DNA of 64,000 nt, taken from positions 150,393 to 214,392 of the forward strand of contig CAWFMD010000005.1 of the NCBI GenBank assembly GCA_963816975.1, read 5' to 3'. Every line of letters begins with the position of its first letter. The first letter of the stretch is position 1. This document shows, piece by piece, positions 8,327 to 16,271 of the stretch. Source of the DNA: DASRIA01 sp963816975 (GTDB lineage Bacteria; Actinomycetota; Thermoleophilia; Solirubrobacterales; JBBDJG01). Under the pieces are notes generated by a model. It ran no database searches. It saw nothing but the letters and a program-made list of their open reading frames with translations, and was not told the origin of the DNA. The position numbers were made by a program, and so were the translations under genes.

Positions 8327-9087
8327 CGGCGGTCTTCGCCCAGCGCGCGCCGCAGCGCGAGCGCGTTGCGCACGGCGTACGTCTCCCAGTCGTTGTTGAA
8401 GTAGGCGTACACGTCGACGGAGCGGCGCCACCGTGCGATGCGGCGCGCCCAGGTCTCCAGCTCGGTCTTGGAGTAGTTGCCGCCGCGCCCACGGCCTCCG
8501 TGGTGAAACCGCACGAAGGTCCAGTCGGCTGTCAGCTCGTGGGGCTGGAACGGGCGCTCCGGGTGATCGCCGATCACGAGCGCGCTCCCCGCCTGCCGCA
8601 GCACGGAGTAGACGTCGTCGTTGAACCAGCTCGGGTGCCGGAACTCGAAGCAGTGCATGCCGTCCGGCAGCTGGTCCAACGCCGCCTGCAACCGTGCCAG
8701 GTCACAGCGGAAGTTCGCGGGCAGCTGCCACAGCACGGGGCCGAGCTTGCCGGCGTCGATCAAGGGCTCGATGCGCTCGTGGAACCGCTGCCAGCCCTCG
8801 GCGACGGTCCCGAGCCGCTTGACGTGCGTGAGGTAACGGCTGGCCTTGACGGCGAATACGAAGTCCGGCGGCGTCTGCTTCGCCCAGTGCTCGACCGCGG
8901 TCCGCTGGGGCAGCCGGTAGAAGGTGTTGTTGACCTCGACCGTGCGGAAGCGCTGCGCATAGTGCTCGAGCCACAGGCGCGCGGGCAGCCCCTTGGGGTA
9001 GAAGGACTCGCGCCAGGCAGGGTAGTTCCAGCCCGAGCAGCCGACGAGCAGCCCGTGGGGCCGAGCCGCGCGTGCCGCGGGCGCCAT
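8323..9087 (-). CDS. DUF72 (YecE-like) TIM-barrel protein
   Basis: The 254-residue protein opens with LLVGCSGWNYPAWRESFYP and contains EVNNTFYRLP and later YAYFNND segments, which mark the DUF72 family of TIM-barrel proteins. Biochemical function is not established for the family. The ATG at 9087 gives the usual N-terminus; in-frame sequence further upstream would run through the divergent HAD gene. Its stop overlaps the Ku stop in the convergent direction. DUF72 genes often lie near DNA-repair genes in actinobacteria, which fits the position beside ku but proves nothing. Confidence 0.88.
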   Translation of the reverse strand: MAPAARAARPHGLLVGCSGWNYPAWRESFYPKGLPARLWLEHYAQRFRTVEVNNTFYRLPQRTAVEHWAKQTPPDFVFAVKASRYLTHVKRLGTVAEGWQRFHERIEPLIDAGKLGPVLWQLPANFRCDLARLQAALDQLPDGMHCFEFRHPSWFNDDVYSVLRQAGSALVIGDHPERPFQPHELTADWTFVRFHHGGRGRGGNYSKTELETWARRIARWRRSVDVYAYFNNDWETYAVRNALALRRALGEDRR

Positions 9088-9149
9088 CACCGGGGCGCGG
9101 ACGTGCGCGGGTTTGGCGCGCGCCGCCGCTGCGGTACACAGGGAGGGCG

Positions 9150-9809
9150 ATGACTGCTCCGGCCGCGCTCCTGGACGTCGACGGGACCCTCGTCGACACC
9201 AACTACCACCACGCCGTCGCCTGGTACCGCGCCTTTCGCCGGCAGGGCGTGGTGCTGCCGCTGTGGCGCATCCACCGCCACATGGGCATGGGAGGGGACC
9301 AGCTCGTCGCCGCCCTGTGCGACGCCGAGACCGACCGCCGCGTGGGAGACGCGGTGCGCGCCGCCGAGCAGGACCTGTACATGGAGCTGATCGACGAGGT
9401 CGAGCCGCTGCCACGGGCGCGTGAGCTGCTGGAGGTGCTCGCGGCGCGTGGCCATGCGGTCGTGCTCGTGAGCTCGGCGAAGAGCCACGAGGTGGAACGC
9501 TACCTGGAGCTGCTCGACGCCCGCGCGCTCGTGCAGGCCTGGACCACGTCTGCCGACGTGGAGCGCACCAAGCCGCACCCGGACCTGGTGGGCGCGGCGC
9601 AGCGCAAGGCCGGGGCCGAGCGGGCCGTGATGCTGGGCGACTCGACCTGGGACTGCATCGCGGCGGCGCGCTGCGGGCTGCCCACCGTGGCGCTGCTCAC
9701 CGGCGGTTTCTCCGAGCAGGAGCTGCGGGCGGCCGGCGCGGCCTGCGTGTACGAGTCGATCGGCGACCTGATCGAGCGGCTCGCCGAGACGCCGCTGGCC
9801 CGCGCCTGA
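9150..9809 (+). CDS. HAD-superfamily phosphatase (phosphoglycolate-phosphatase-like)
   Basis: The 219-residue protein carries the HAD motif I DVDGTLVD at residues 9-16, a four-helix cap domain, motif II serine in VLVSSAKS, motif III lysine in ERTKPHPD, and motif IV GDSTWD. This is the beta-phosphoglucomutase/phosphoglycolate phosphatase subgroup. ATG at 9150 with GGGAGGG just upstream is preferred to an earlier in-frame start that would extend into the divergent DUF72 promoter region. Substrate unknown. Confidence 0.87.
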   Translation: MTAPAALLDVDGTLVDTNYHHAVAWYRAFRRQGVVLPLWRIHRHMGMGGDQLVAALCDAETDRRVGDAVRAAEQDLYMELIDEVEPLPRARELLEVLAARGHAVVLVSSAKSHEVERYLELLDARALVQAWTTSADVERTKPHPDLVGAAQRKAGAERAVMLGDSTWDCIAAARCGLPTVALLTGGFSEQELRAAGAACVYESIGDLIERLAETPLARA

Positions 9810-9870
9810 GCCACGTCACGGTGTCAGATGGCCATGTTTTGCGCCACGCTGCCGGGGTAACCGTTCCAGC

Positions 9871-10737
9871 ATGGCCACCCGACCCACCGACGACCGCCCC
9901 GCGGGCGGCGCCAAGCGTGTGCTCGTGCTCGCCAACGAGGCCGTCGGCGGAGAGCGGCTGGTCGAGGAGATCGCCGCGCGCGTCGGGGACTCCGGCAGCG
10001 CGACGGTGAGGATCGTCTCACCGGCGCTGGTGGCCTCCCCGCTGGACCTGGCCGCCGGCGACGTCGACGACGAGATCGAGGCCGCACGGCTGCGCCTCGG
10101 GGCCTCGATCGACGCGCTGCGCCGGCAGGGCATCGAGGCCGGCGGAGAGGTGGGGGAGGCCGAGCCCGCGCTCGCCCTGCGGGACGCGCTCGTCAAGTTC
10201 CCGGCCGACGACGTGATCGTGATCGCCCACCCCGAGGAGTCCGCCACGTGGCTGGAGCAGGGCCTGCTCGAGGACGTGCGGCGCGACCTGACGGTGCCGA
10301 TCACGTACGTCGAGGCCGAATCCGGCCCCGCCGGCACGGCGGTCAAGGACGTGCGCGAGGTGCGGCCCGCGGGTCGTGAGCACGCCGCCCGGCGCCGCGC
10401 CGAGGAGGCCGCCACGGACTACCTGCCGCCGATGCCGCGCCGCGACCGCGTCGCACTCGCGCTGGGCCCGCTCGGCACGGTCGCGCTGTGGTTGCTGGCC
10501 TCGGACTGCCAGGGCCGGCTCGCGCACGACTTCGGCGGATTGGACGCCGGCTGCGTCGCCGTCACGCTGCTCGCCGTCGTCGGCCTGGTCGTGACGGCCA
10601 TCCACGTCCCCGCGCTGCTACTGCTGCGCAGCGGCCGGGCCACCAGCAAGGGCCTGGCCGACTTCATGTCGCTGACCATCCTGGCCTACTTCCCGGCGGC
10701 GCTGGTCGCCGGCGTGATCGTCGCGGCGGTCGTCTGA
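9871..10737 (+). CDS. Usp-like domain fused to C-terminal membrane helices
   Basis: The 288-residue protein has an N-terminal alpha/beta region (residues about 15-155) with a VLVLANEAVGG start and a DDVIVIAHP strand that look like a universal-stress-protein-type nucleotide-binding fold, then a charged linker and two or three hydrophobic helices (about 190-215, 225-250, 265-288). I do not recognise a named family for the complete architecture. The stop overlaps the ATG of the next small gene (ATGA-type overlap), so the two are expressed together. Role unknown; a membrane-linked stress function would be a guess. Confidence 0.6.
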   Translation: MATRPTDDRPAGGAKRVLVLANEAVGGERLVEEIAARVGDSGSATVRIVSPALVASPLDLAAGDVDDEIEAARLRLGASIDALRRQGIEAGGEVGEAEPALALRDALVKFPADDVIVIAHPEESATWLEQGLLEDVRRDLTVPITYVEAESGPAGTAVKDVREVRPAGREHAARRRAEEAATDYLPPMPRRDRVALALGPLGTVALWLLASDCQGRLAHDFGGLDAGCVAVTLLAVVGLVVTAIHVPALLLLRSGRATSKGLADFMSLTILAYFPAALVAGVIVAAVV

Positions 10738-10970
10738 TGGGCGACGACGGCGGCCGGACCTCCCCCGAGCCGGCGGAGTCGCGCGAGCCGCCCGCCGGCA
10801 GCCAGAACCGCGAGCGCGAGGGACCTGGGTCCGGCACCGAGCACGAGCAGCCCGACGTGCCCGGCAAGGACGTGTCGCCCGACCCGCTGCCGCCTGCGCG
10901 GGACGACCGGCGCACCGATCGGGAGGCCGACGAGTCCTTTCCGGCCAGCGATCCCCCGGCCAACTACTAG
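10737..10970 (+). CDS. 77-residue disordered protein ending in SFPASDPP motif
   Basis: This hydrophilic protein is rich in Glu, Pro, Arg and Asp with no hydrophobic core, so it is probably disordered. It ends ADESFPASDPPANY; a C-terminal SFPASDPP motif recurs in small bacterial proteins of unknown role. Its ATG overlaps the stop of the Usp-like membrane gene, which strongly suggests translational coupling and a shared role. Confidence 0.62.
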   Translation: MGDDGGRTSPEPAESREPPAGSQNREREGPGSGTEHEQPDVPGKDVSPDPLPPARDDRRTDREADESFPASDPPANY

Positions 10971-10991
10971 CTAGTTTCGCCCCCAGAAAGA

Positions 10992-11139
10992 GGAAAGCGC
11001 CCGCCGGGAGGACAGACGCTTTCCAAGAGGTGCCTTGCCGCTGGCTGGCAAGGGTTCTACTTTGGAGGTGCTTCCGTTATCGCCTCGAAACCCGGTTCCT
11101 AAACCCGCTGCGGGGAAAGTTTTCTCCGGGTCGGGCCTG
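10992..11139 (+). other. Hairpin-rich intergenic stretch, unidentified
   Basis: Several hairpins lie between two small genes: GGAAAGCG (10992-10999) with CGCTTTCC (11017-11024); CTTGCC with GGCAAG around 11034-11052; GAGGTG with CGCCTC about 11076-11097; and GGGGAAA with TTTCTCC near 11114-11130. The stretch is less GC-rich than its surroundings. It may be a terminator region, a leader for the 58-residue gene, or a small RNA; I match it to no known family. Confidence 0.35.
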
Positions 11140-11162
11140 GCGCCTGGCTATGATCCGCCGCG

Positions 11163-11339
11163 ATGGCCCTCCTGATCATCTTCGTCGGGTTCACGACCGT
11201 CACAGCAGCCGCGATCGGCGGGGCCGTGGCCGCCGGTACGACGACCGCCGTGCTGGGGGCCCTGGGGCTGCATCTGGTCGGCTCGGTGATCGTGATCGGC
11301 GCGACCCTGGCCGCGCTCGGGCCCGACGGCAGCGACTGA
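11163..11339 (+). CDS. 58-residue small membrane protein
   Basis: ATG at 11163 opens a 58-residue frame of two hydrophobic segments (ALLIIFVGFTTVTAAAIGG and, after a short glycine/threonine turn, LGLHLVGSVIVIGATLAALG) ending PDGSD. Two alpha-helical membrane spans are likely. No ribosome site is obvious. The uninterrupted hydrophobic pattern makes it plausible as a real gene. Function unknown. Confidence 0.5.
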   Translation: MALLIIFVGFTTVTAAAIGGAVAAGTTTAVLGALGLHLVGSVIVIGATLAALGPDGSD

Positions 11340-11353
11340 CAGCGGAAGATCGT

Positions 11354-11464
11354 CTAGCGCCCGCGGCGGCGTGTGTGGATCCACTCGTTGACGATCCACC
11401 AGGCAAACGTCGCCGCCACCACGAACCAGCCGATCAGCAGCAGCGTTTGGGAGAACGACGCCAT
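11354..11464 (-). CDS. 36-residue single-span membrane protein
   Basis: On the minus strand ATG at 11464 encodes 36 residues: a short N-terminus, one hydrophobic helix (LLLIGWFVVAATFAWWIV) and a basic tail (HTRRRGR), a textbook positive-inside single-pass topology. CTCGGAGC just before the ATG can serve as a ribosome site. It converges with the 58-residue gene, leaving a 14-nt gap. Real but uncharacterised small proteins of this shape are common; the hydrophobic pattern supports coding. Confidence 0.5.
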   Translation of the reverse strand: MASFSQTLLLIGWFVVAATFAWWIVNEWIHTRRRGR

Positions 11465-11551
11465 GCTCCGAGGCTAGCTGCGATCCACGCGAGCGGCAAG
11501 CGTTTTGGTGCCGCCGCTGACACCGTTTAGGATTCCGGCCGAGGGGTTCCT

Positions 11552-13816
11552 TTGACCGAGACGCTCACCGCCCATCGCACCTGTCCGCTGTGCGAGGCGA
11601 CGTGCGGGCTCGAGCTGACGCTGGAGGACGGCGCCATCACGTCCATCCGGGGTGACGCGGACGACGTCTTCAGCCACGGATTCATCTGCCCCAAGGGCTT
11701 CGCGCTGAAGGCCCTGCACGAGGATCCGGACCGGATCCGATCCCCGCTGATCCGTACGCCGGCGGGCTTCGAGGAAGCGTCGTGGGACGAGGCGTTCGCC
11801 GAGATCGACCGGCGCCTGGGACCGTTGCTGGCAGAGCACGGTCGCGACGCGGCCGCCGTCTATCTGGGCAACCCGAACGCCCACAACCTGGACGCGCTGA
11901 TCTACGGGCGGGCGTTGGTGAAGGCGCTCGGCACGCGCAACGTCTACTCGGCCACGACGGTCGATCAGATGCCGAAGCACGTCTCGGCGGGGCTGATGTT
12001 CGGCACCGCGCTCAGCATCCCGATCCCGGACGTCGATCGCACCGGCCATCTGCTGATGCTGGGCGCCAATCCCCTGGCGTCGAACGGCAGCCTGCTGACC
12101 GCGCCCGACATGCGCGGGCGCTTGCGCGGCATCCGCGAACGGGGCGGGAAGGTGGTCGTGATCGACCCCCGCCGCAGTCGTACCGCCGAGCATGCCGACG
12201 AGCACCACTTCATCCGGCCCGGGACCGACGCTCACCTGCTGCTGGGCATCCTCAATGTGGTCGTCGGGGAAGACCTGACCGATCTCGGCACGGTCGCCGC
12301 GCATGTCGACGGGCTGGAGGAGGTGCAGGCGCTGGCGCGCGAGTTCCCGCCCGAGGTGGCGTCACAGGCGTGCGGTATCGACGCAGCGGAGATCCGCCGG
12401 ATGGCACGCGAGTTGGCCGGCGCCGAGCGCGCCGCGGTCTATGGGCGGATCGGCACGTGCACGCAGGAGTTCGGCACCCTTGCGAGCTGGCTGGTCGACG
12501 TGCTGAACGTCGTCACCGGCAACCTCGATCGCCCCGGCGGGGCGATGTTCACGAAGGCGGCAGCGGGCTCCTCCAACACGCGCGGCACGCCGGGGCAGGG
12601 CAAGGGCATGCAGGTCGGGCGCTGGCACACCCGGGTGCGCGGCCTGCCCGAGGCACTCGGCGAGCTGCCCGTGGCGGGCCTCGCGGAGGAGATCGACACC
12701 CCGGGAGACGGCCAGGTGCGCGTGCTCTTCACGCTCGCGGGCAACCCCGTCGTGAGCACGCCGAACGCGGGTCGCATGCGCCGTGCGCTCGAGGGCCTGG
12801 ACCTGATGGTGAGCCTCGACATCTACGTGAACGAGACCACGCGCCACGCCGACGTGATCCTGCCGGCGCCGTCGCCGCTCTACCGCTCGCATTACGACCT
12901 GGCGCTCTACCAGCTCGCGGCGCGCAACATCGCGAACTACTCACCGGCCGTGCTCGACCTGGACGGCTCCCAGTTGGCGGAGTGGCAGACGCTGCTGCGC
13001 CTTGCCGGGATCGCCGCGGGCCAGGGCCCGGACGCCGACCTCGACGCCTTCGACGACCTCGTGCTCGGCGGTCTGGTCGCGCGTGACATTCAGGCTCCGG
13101 GATCGCCGCTCGCAGGCCGCGATGCCCAGGAGCTGATCGCGGCGCTCGAGCCGCGTCGCGGGCCGGAGCGGGTGCTGGACTGGATGCTGCGTGTGGGGCC
13201 GTACGGCGACCGCTTCGGTGACGATCCGGGTGGGTTGACGCTCGCGCAGCTCGAAGCCGCGCCGCACGGGATCGACTTCGGACCGCTGCAGCCCCGCATC
13301 CCTGAGGTCCTGCGCACGGCCAGCGGGAAGATCGAGCTGGCGCCGGAGCCGATCGTGGCCGACCTCGACCGGCTGCGGGCATCGCTGGCCCGCCACCGCA
13401 ACGGCGACATCGTGCTGATCGGCCGGCGGCAGCTGCGCTCGAACAACTCCTGGATGCACAACGTGCCGAACCTGGTGCGGGGCAAGGACCGCTGCACCGT
13501 GCACGTGCACCCGCAGGATGCAGAGCGCCTCGGCCTCACCGACGGCGGCCTTGCCAGCGTGACCTCCGGGCGGGGAGAGGTGGAGGTGACCGTCGAGGTG
13601 ACCGACGCGATCATGCCGGGCGTGGTCAGCATCCCCCACGGCTGGGGCCACGACGATCCCGAGGCCCAGCTCGCGGTGGCGGCCGCCCATCCCGGCGCCA
13701 ACAGCAACCTCCTGGCCGACGAGATGGCGGTCGACGTCCCCTCCGGCAACGCCGTCCTGAACGGCATCCCGGTGGAGCTCGCTCCGGTGCGGGCCGCCAC
13801 GCCCGCGGCCGTCTGA
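11552..13816 (+). CDS. Molybdopterin oxidoreductase of the DMSO-reductase superfamily
   Basis: The 754-residue protein has an N-terminal [4Fe-4S] site (C11, C14, C18, C46 in CPLCEATCG and CPKG), the molybdopterin-binding core with VVVIDPRRSRTAEHAD, and a C-terminal molydopterin-dinucleotide domain ending with GWGHDDP and NLLADE segments. It is close in layout to assimilatory nitrate reductases and formate-dehydrogenase-like enzymes. At the place where those enzymes carry a metal-ligating Cys or Sec (after the QMPKH segment near residue 148) I see Val-Ser, so the ligand may differ. No electron-transfer subunit or cofactor gene adjoins it. The start is TTG at 11552. Substrate unknown. Confidence 0.85.
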   Translation: MTETLTAHRTCPLCEATCGLELTLEDGAITSIRGDADDVFSHGFICPKGFALKALHEDPDRIRSPLIRTPAGFEEASWDEAFAEIDRRLGPLLAEHGRDAAAVYLGNPNAHNLDALIYGRALVKALGTRNVYSATTVDQMPKHVSAGLMFGTALSIPIPDVDRTGHLLMLGANPLASNGSLLTAPDMRGRLRGIRERGGKVVVIDPRRSRTAEHADEHHFIRPGTDAHLLLGILNVVVGEDLTDLGTVAAHVDGLEEVQALAREFPPEVASQACGIDAAEIRRMARELAGAERAAVYGRIGTCTQEFGTLASWLVDVLNVVTGNLDRPGGAMFTKAAAGSSNTRGTPGQGKGMQVGRWHTRVRGLPEALGELPVAGLAEEIDTPGDGQVRVLFTLAGNPVVSTPNAGRMRRALEGLDLMVSLDIYVNETTRHADVILPAPSPLYRSHYDLALYQLAARNIANYSPAVLDLDGSQLAEWQTLLRLAGIAAGQGPDADLDAFDDLVLGGLVARDIQAPGSPLAGRDAQELIAALEPRRGPERVLDWMLRVGPYGDRFGDDPGGLTLAQLEAAPHGIDFGPLQPRIPEVLRTASGKIELAPEPIVADLDRLRASLARHRNGDIVLIGRRQLRSNNSWMHNVPNLVRGKDRCTVHVHPQDAERLGLTDGGLASVTSGRGEVEVTVEVTDAIMPGVVSIPHGWGHDDPEAQLAVAAAHPGANSNLLADEMAVDVPSGNAVLNGIPVELAPVRAATPAAV

Positions 13817-13855
13817 ACCCGCTGCGCTGACTGCCGGCGCGGTCGCTGTGCGCGA

Positions 13856-13928
13856 CGCGCGCAGCAGGATTCGAACCTGCGACCTCTGGCTCCGGAGGCC
13901 AGCGCTCTATCCACTGAGCTATGCGCGC
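13856..13928 (-). tRNA. tRNA-Arg (anticodon CCG)
   Basis: A full cloverleaf can be drawn on the minus strand: 7-bp acceptor stem GCGCGCA/TGCGCGC, D-arm GCTC/GAGC, anticodon stem CTGGC/GCCAG with loop CTCCGGA (anticodon CCG, reading CGG), a 5-nt variable loop, and T-arm GCAGG TTCGAAT CCTGC. The discriminator base is G and no CCA is encoded, so CCA must be added after transcription. Confidence 0.96.
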
Positions 13929-13973
13929 TCGCCGGCGATTCTAGATGGACCGCGCTTCGGCGATACTCGCGGC

Positions 13974-14140
13974 GTGTCGCAGGAGCACGTCGGGTTGGTG
14001 CGGCAGGGCCTCGCGGCCTTCAACCGCGGGGAGTGGACCGGTTCTCGTTGCTGCCGGCGCCGGACGCCTGAACTTTGGCGCCTGGGGTCCGCCATGCGGG
14101 CCCGAAACGCCATGGTTCGACTACCGAGCGGCCTGCGGCC
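13974..14140 (+). pseudogene. Truncated NTF2/SnoaL-like gene remnant
   Basis: GTG at 13974 starts a segment reading SQEHVGLVRQGLAAFNRGEW, a typical N-terminus of the small NTF2-like (SnoaL) proteins abundant in this lineage. After about residue 22 the sequence loses all resemblance to the fold and becomes arginine- and proline-rich, with no C-terminal half. It lies directly between tRNA-Arg and an intact NTF2-like gene on the opposite strand. I read it as a decayed copy. Confidence 0.5.
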
Positions 14141-14560
14141 TCATCCCGGGCCTTGCGCGGCACGCGCCGCCTCTTCCGCCTCTGCCGCGTCGTGGAACCA
14201 CTGCATGCGGACCAGCTTGCCGTCGCGCACCGTCCACAGGTGCTGCTCGACGACGCTGACGCTTGCCCCGCTGTCGCGGCCGCGAGCGTGGAACACGGCG
14301 TGGACCAGGATGCGCTCACCCAGATCGACGAAGTCCTCCAACTGGTGGTGCTGTTCGGCGAACGACGCGTCGAGGTTCGCCAATGCCTGGCGAAATCCGT
14401 CGTGCCCGTGGCGGATCCCGGGATCGACGGCGTAGTCGGGGTTGACGAACTCGAACTCCGGATCGAGCACCGCGAGGACCTCTTCGTGCGCCGGTCTGTC
14501 CCAGGCCTCATACAGGCGGCGCAGCAGGCGGATGTTGTCGCTCTCCTGCCCGTGGGTCAT
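14141..14560 (-). CDS. NTF2/SnoaL-like small protein
   Basis: The 139-residue protein shows the SnoaL-like cone fold: two N-terminal helices (NIRLLRRLYEAWD), an EFVNPDY strand, a GHDGFRQAL helix, and C-terminal strands ending LWTVRDGKLVRMQWFHD. Members act as isomerases, cyclases or ligand binders, and the sequence gives no specific substrate. ATG start at 14560; the 43-nt gap to the divergent rnz start must hold both promoters. Confidence 0.82.
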   Translation of the reverse strand: MTHGQESDNIRLLRRLYEAWDRPAHEEVLAVLDPEFEFVNPDYAVDPGIRHGHDGFRQALANLDASFAEQHHQLEDFVDLGERILVHAVFHARGRDSGASVSVVEQHLWTVRDGKLVRMQWFHDAAEAEEAARAAQGPG

Positions 14561-14603
14561 CGCGGCGCATTATTGCGGGGCCGAGTCCGCGAATATAGGG
14601 GAC

Positions 14604-15587
14604 ATGGACCTCTCCGTCCTCTTTCTCGGCACCGCCGGCTCGATGCCGACCGTGCAGCGTGCGCCGGCGAGCCTGTTCGTGCGGCGCGGGGGCGAGCGCA
14701 TCCTGGTCGACTGCGGCGAGGGCACACAGCGCCAGCTGTTGCGCAGCATCGGGCTGCCCGACATCGAGCACATCTTCCTGACGCACTACCACGCCGATCA
14801 CTTCCTCGGGCTGCCCGGGATGCTGAAGACCTTCGGGCTGCGGGGGCGCACGGCGCCGCTCACCATCTACGGGCCGCGCGGGCTGCAGTCGCTGATGGCC
14901 GATCTGCGGCGGGTCTACGGCAAGCTCCCCTATGAGGTCCGCCTGGCTGAGCTCGAGCCCAGCCAGGCGGTGCCGTTCGACGGTTTCCAGGTGGGCGCCT
15001 ACGGCGCCGTGCACCGCCTCGAGGCGCTCGGGTACGCGCTGTTCGAGGAGCAGCGGCCGGGGCGCTTCGACCTCGCCCGCGCGCGGGACCTGGGCGTGCC
15101 CGAAGGCCCCGCGTTCGGCCGCCTCCAACGCGGCGAGCCCGTCGAGGCGGGCGGACGCACGATCGCCCCGGACGAGGTGATCGGGGAGGCGCGCCCGGGG
15201 CGCACGCTGGTCTTCACCGGCGACACCGAGCCCTGCGACGCGACCGTTGCGGTTGCGACCGGCGCCCAGCTGCTGGTGCACGACAGCACGTTCGCGGAGG
15301 AGGAGTCCGCGCGGGCCCGCCAGACCGGCCATTCGACGGCGCGCCAGGCAGCCGAGGTGGCACGCGACGCCGGCGTCTCGCTGCTGGCGCTCACACACCT
15401 GTCGTCGCGCTATTTCGCTCCGGTGATCGAGCAGGAGGCGCGCGCGGTGTTCGAGCGCACGGTCGTGCCGCGCGACTTCGACGTGGTCGAGGTGCCCTAT
15501 CCGGACTCCGGCCGCGAGCCGGAGCTGATCCGCTGGAAGGAATACAAGGAGCGTGCGGAAAAGGAAGCAGTCGCGCAGACTCCGTAG
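14604..15587 (+). CDS. rnz: Ribonuclease Z
   Basis: The 327-residue enzyme has the RNase Z N-terminus (FLGTAGSMPTVQR), zinc motif HYHADHFLGLPG near residue 60, a flexible arm region in the middle, and later metal ligands in FTGDTEP and the C-terminal ALTHLSSRY histidine. It cuts tRNA precursors after the discriminator base, which suits a genome where at least one tRNA (13856-13928) lacks encoded CCA. ATG at 14604 is chosen because the protein then begins at the first conserved strand. Confidence 0.93.
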   Translation: MDLSVLFLGTAGSMPTVQRAPASLFVRRGGERILVDCGEGTQRQLLRSIGLPDIEHIFLTHYHADHFLGLPGMLKTFGLRGRTAPLTIYGPRGLQSLMADLRRVYGKLPYEVRLAELEPSQAVPFDGFQVGAYGAVHRLEALGYALFEEQRPGRFDLARARDLGVPEGPAFGRLQRGEPVEAGGRTIAPDEVIGEARPGRTLVFTGDTEPCDATVAVATGAQLLVHDSTFAEEESARARQTGHSTARQAAEVARDAGVSLLALTHLSSRYFAPVIEQEARAVFERTVVPRDFDVVEVPYPDSGREPELIRWKEYKERAEKEAVAQTP

Positions 15588-15628
15588 CCGGGCGGCGTCA
15601 CGCGCCGTTGCTACACTCGCGCAGTCGG

Positions 15629-15662
15629 TTCCTTTAACCCGGTCCGGAGAGGCCAGGAAGGA
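15629..15662 (+). promoter_or_regulatory. PyrR-binding loop overlapping the pyrR ribosome binding site
   Basis: GGTCCGGAGAGGCC (15641-15654) matches the core of the PyrR-binding RNA consensus (UCCNGNGAGGY). TTCCT (15629-15633) can pair with AGGAA (15655-15659), closing a hairpin that hides the ribosome site AGGAAGGA (15655-15662) of pyrR. In mycobacteria PyrR is known to act by blocking translation at such a site; that mechanism is inferred here. I see no terminator, which argues against Bacillus-style attenuation. Confidence 0.7.
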
Positions 15663-15668
15663 TCACGC

Positions 15669-16271
15669 TTGGAGAGCACGGGCATCGTCCTGGACAGGGA
15701 CGACCTTCGTAGAGCGCTCGTACGCATCGCCCACGAGATCGTGGAGGGCAACGCCGATGGCGTCCCCCTGGCCCTCGTGGGGATCCACACCCGCGGCGCG
15801 CTGATGGCCCGCCGCCTGCGCGCCCTGATCGAAGAGCTCTCCGGCACTCCGGTTCCGCTGGGCGAGGTCGACATCACGTTCTACCGCGACGACGTCGGGT
15901 CGCGGCCGATCAGCGACGCGCCGGTCGTGCACTCCTCGCGAATCGACTTCCCGCTCGAGGGGACCACGGTGGTGCTGGTGGACGACGTGCTCTATACCGG
16001 GCGCACGGTGCGCGCGGCGATCGACTCGCTGTTCGACTACGGGCGACCGGACCGGGTACGGCTCGCCGTGCTGGTCGACCGCGGCCACCGCGAGCTGCCG
16101 ATCCGCCCTGACTACGTCGGCAAGAACCTGCCGACCTCGCGGGACCAACGCGTGCACGTGCGCCTCGAAGAAAACGATGGCGTGGACGAGATCGAGATAC
16201 GGCCGACAGTCGGTAAGCCGGCTGCCGGGTTTGCCGAGGGCTCGAGTTCCCTGACTACGGAGGCCGAATGA
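15669..16271 (+). CDS. pyrR: Bifunctional pyr operon regulator / uracil phosphoribosyltransferase
   Basis: The 200-residue PyrR has a PRPP-binding motif VVLVDDVLYTGRT (about residues 98-110), the N-terminal ALVGIHTRGALMARR segment, and an extra C-terminal tail of about 20 residues beyond the usual length. It senses UMP/UTP by binding RNA in the pyr leader and has weak uracil phosphoribosyltransferase activity. The TTG start at 15669 sits 6 nt after AGGAAGGA, which is part of its own binding hairpin, so autoregulation is expected. It is the first gene of the pyrimidine operon, and its stop overlaps pyrB (ATGA). Confidence 0.93.
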   Translation: MESTGIVLDRDDLRRALVRIAHEIVEGNADGVPLALVGIHTRGALMARRLRALIEELSGTPVPLGEVDITFYRDDVGSRPISDAPVVHSSRIDFPLEGTTVVLVDDVLYTGRTVRAAIDSLFDYGRPDRVRLAVLVDRGHRELPIRPDYVGKNLPTSRDQRVHVRLEENDGVDEIEIRPTVGKPAAGFAEGSSSLTTEAE

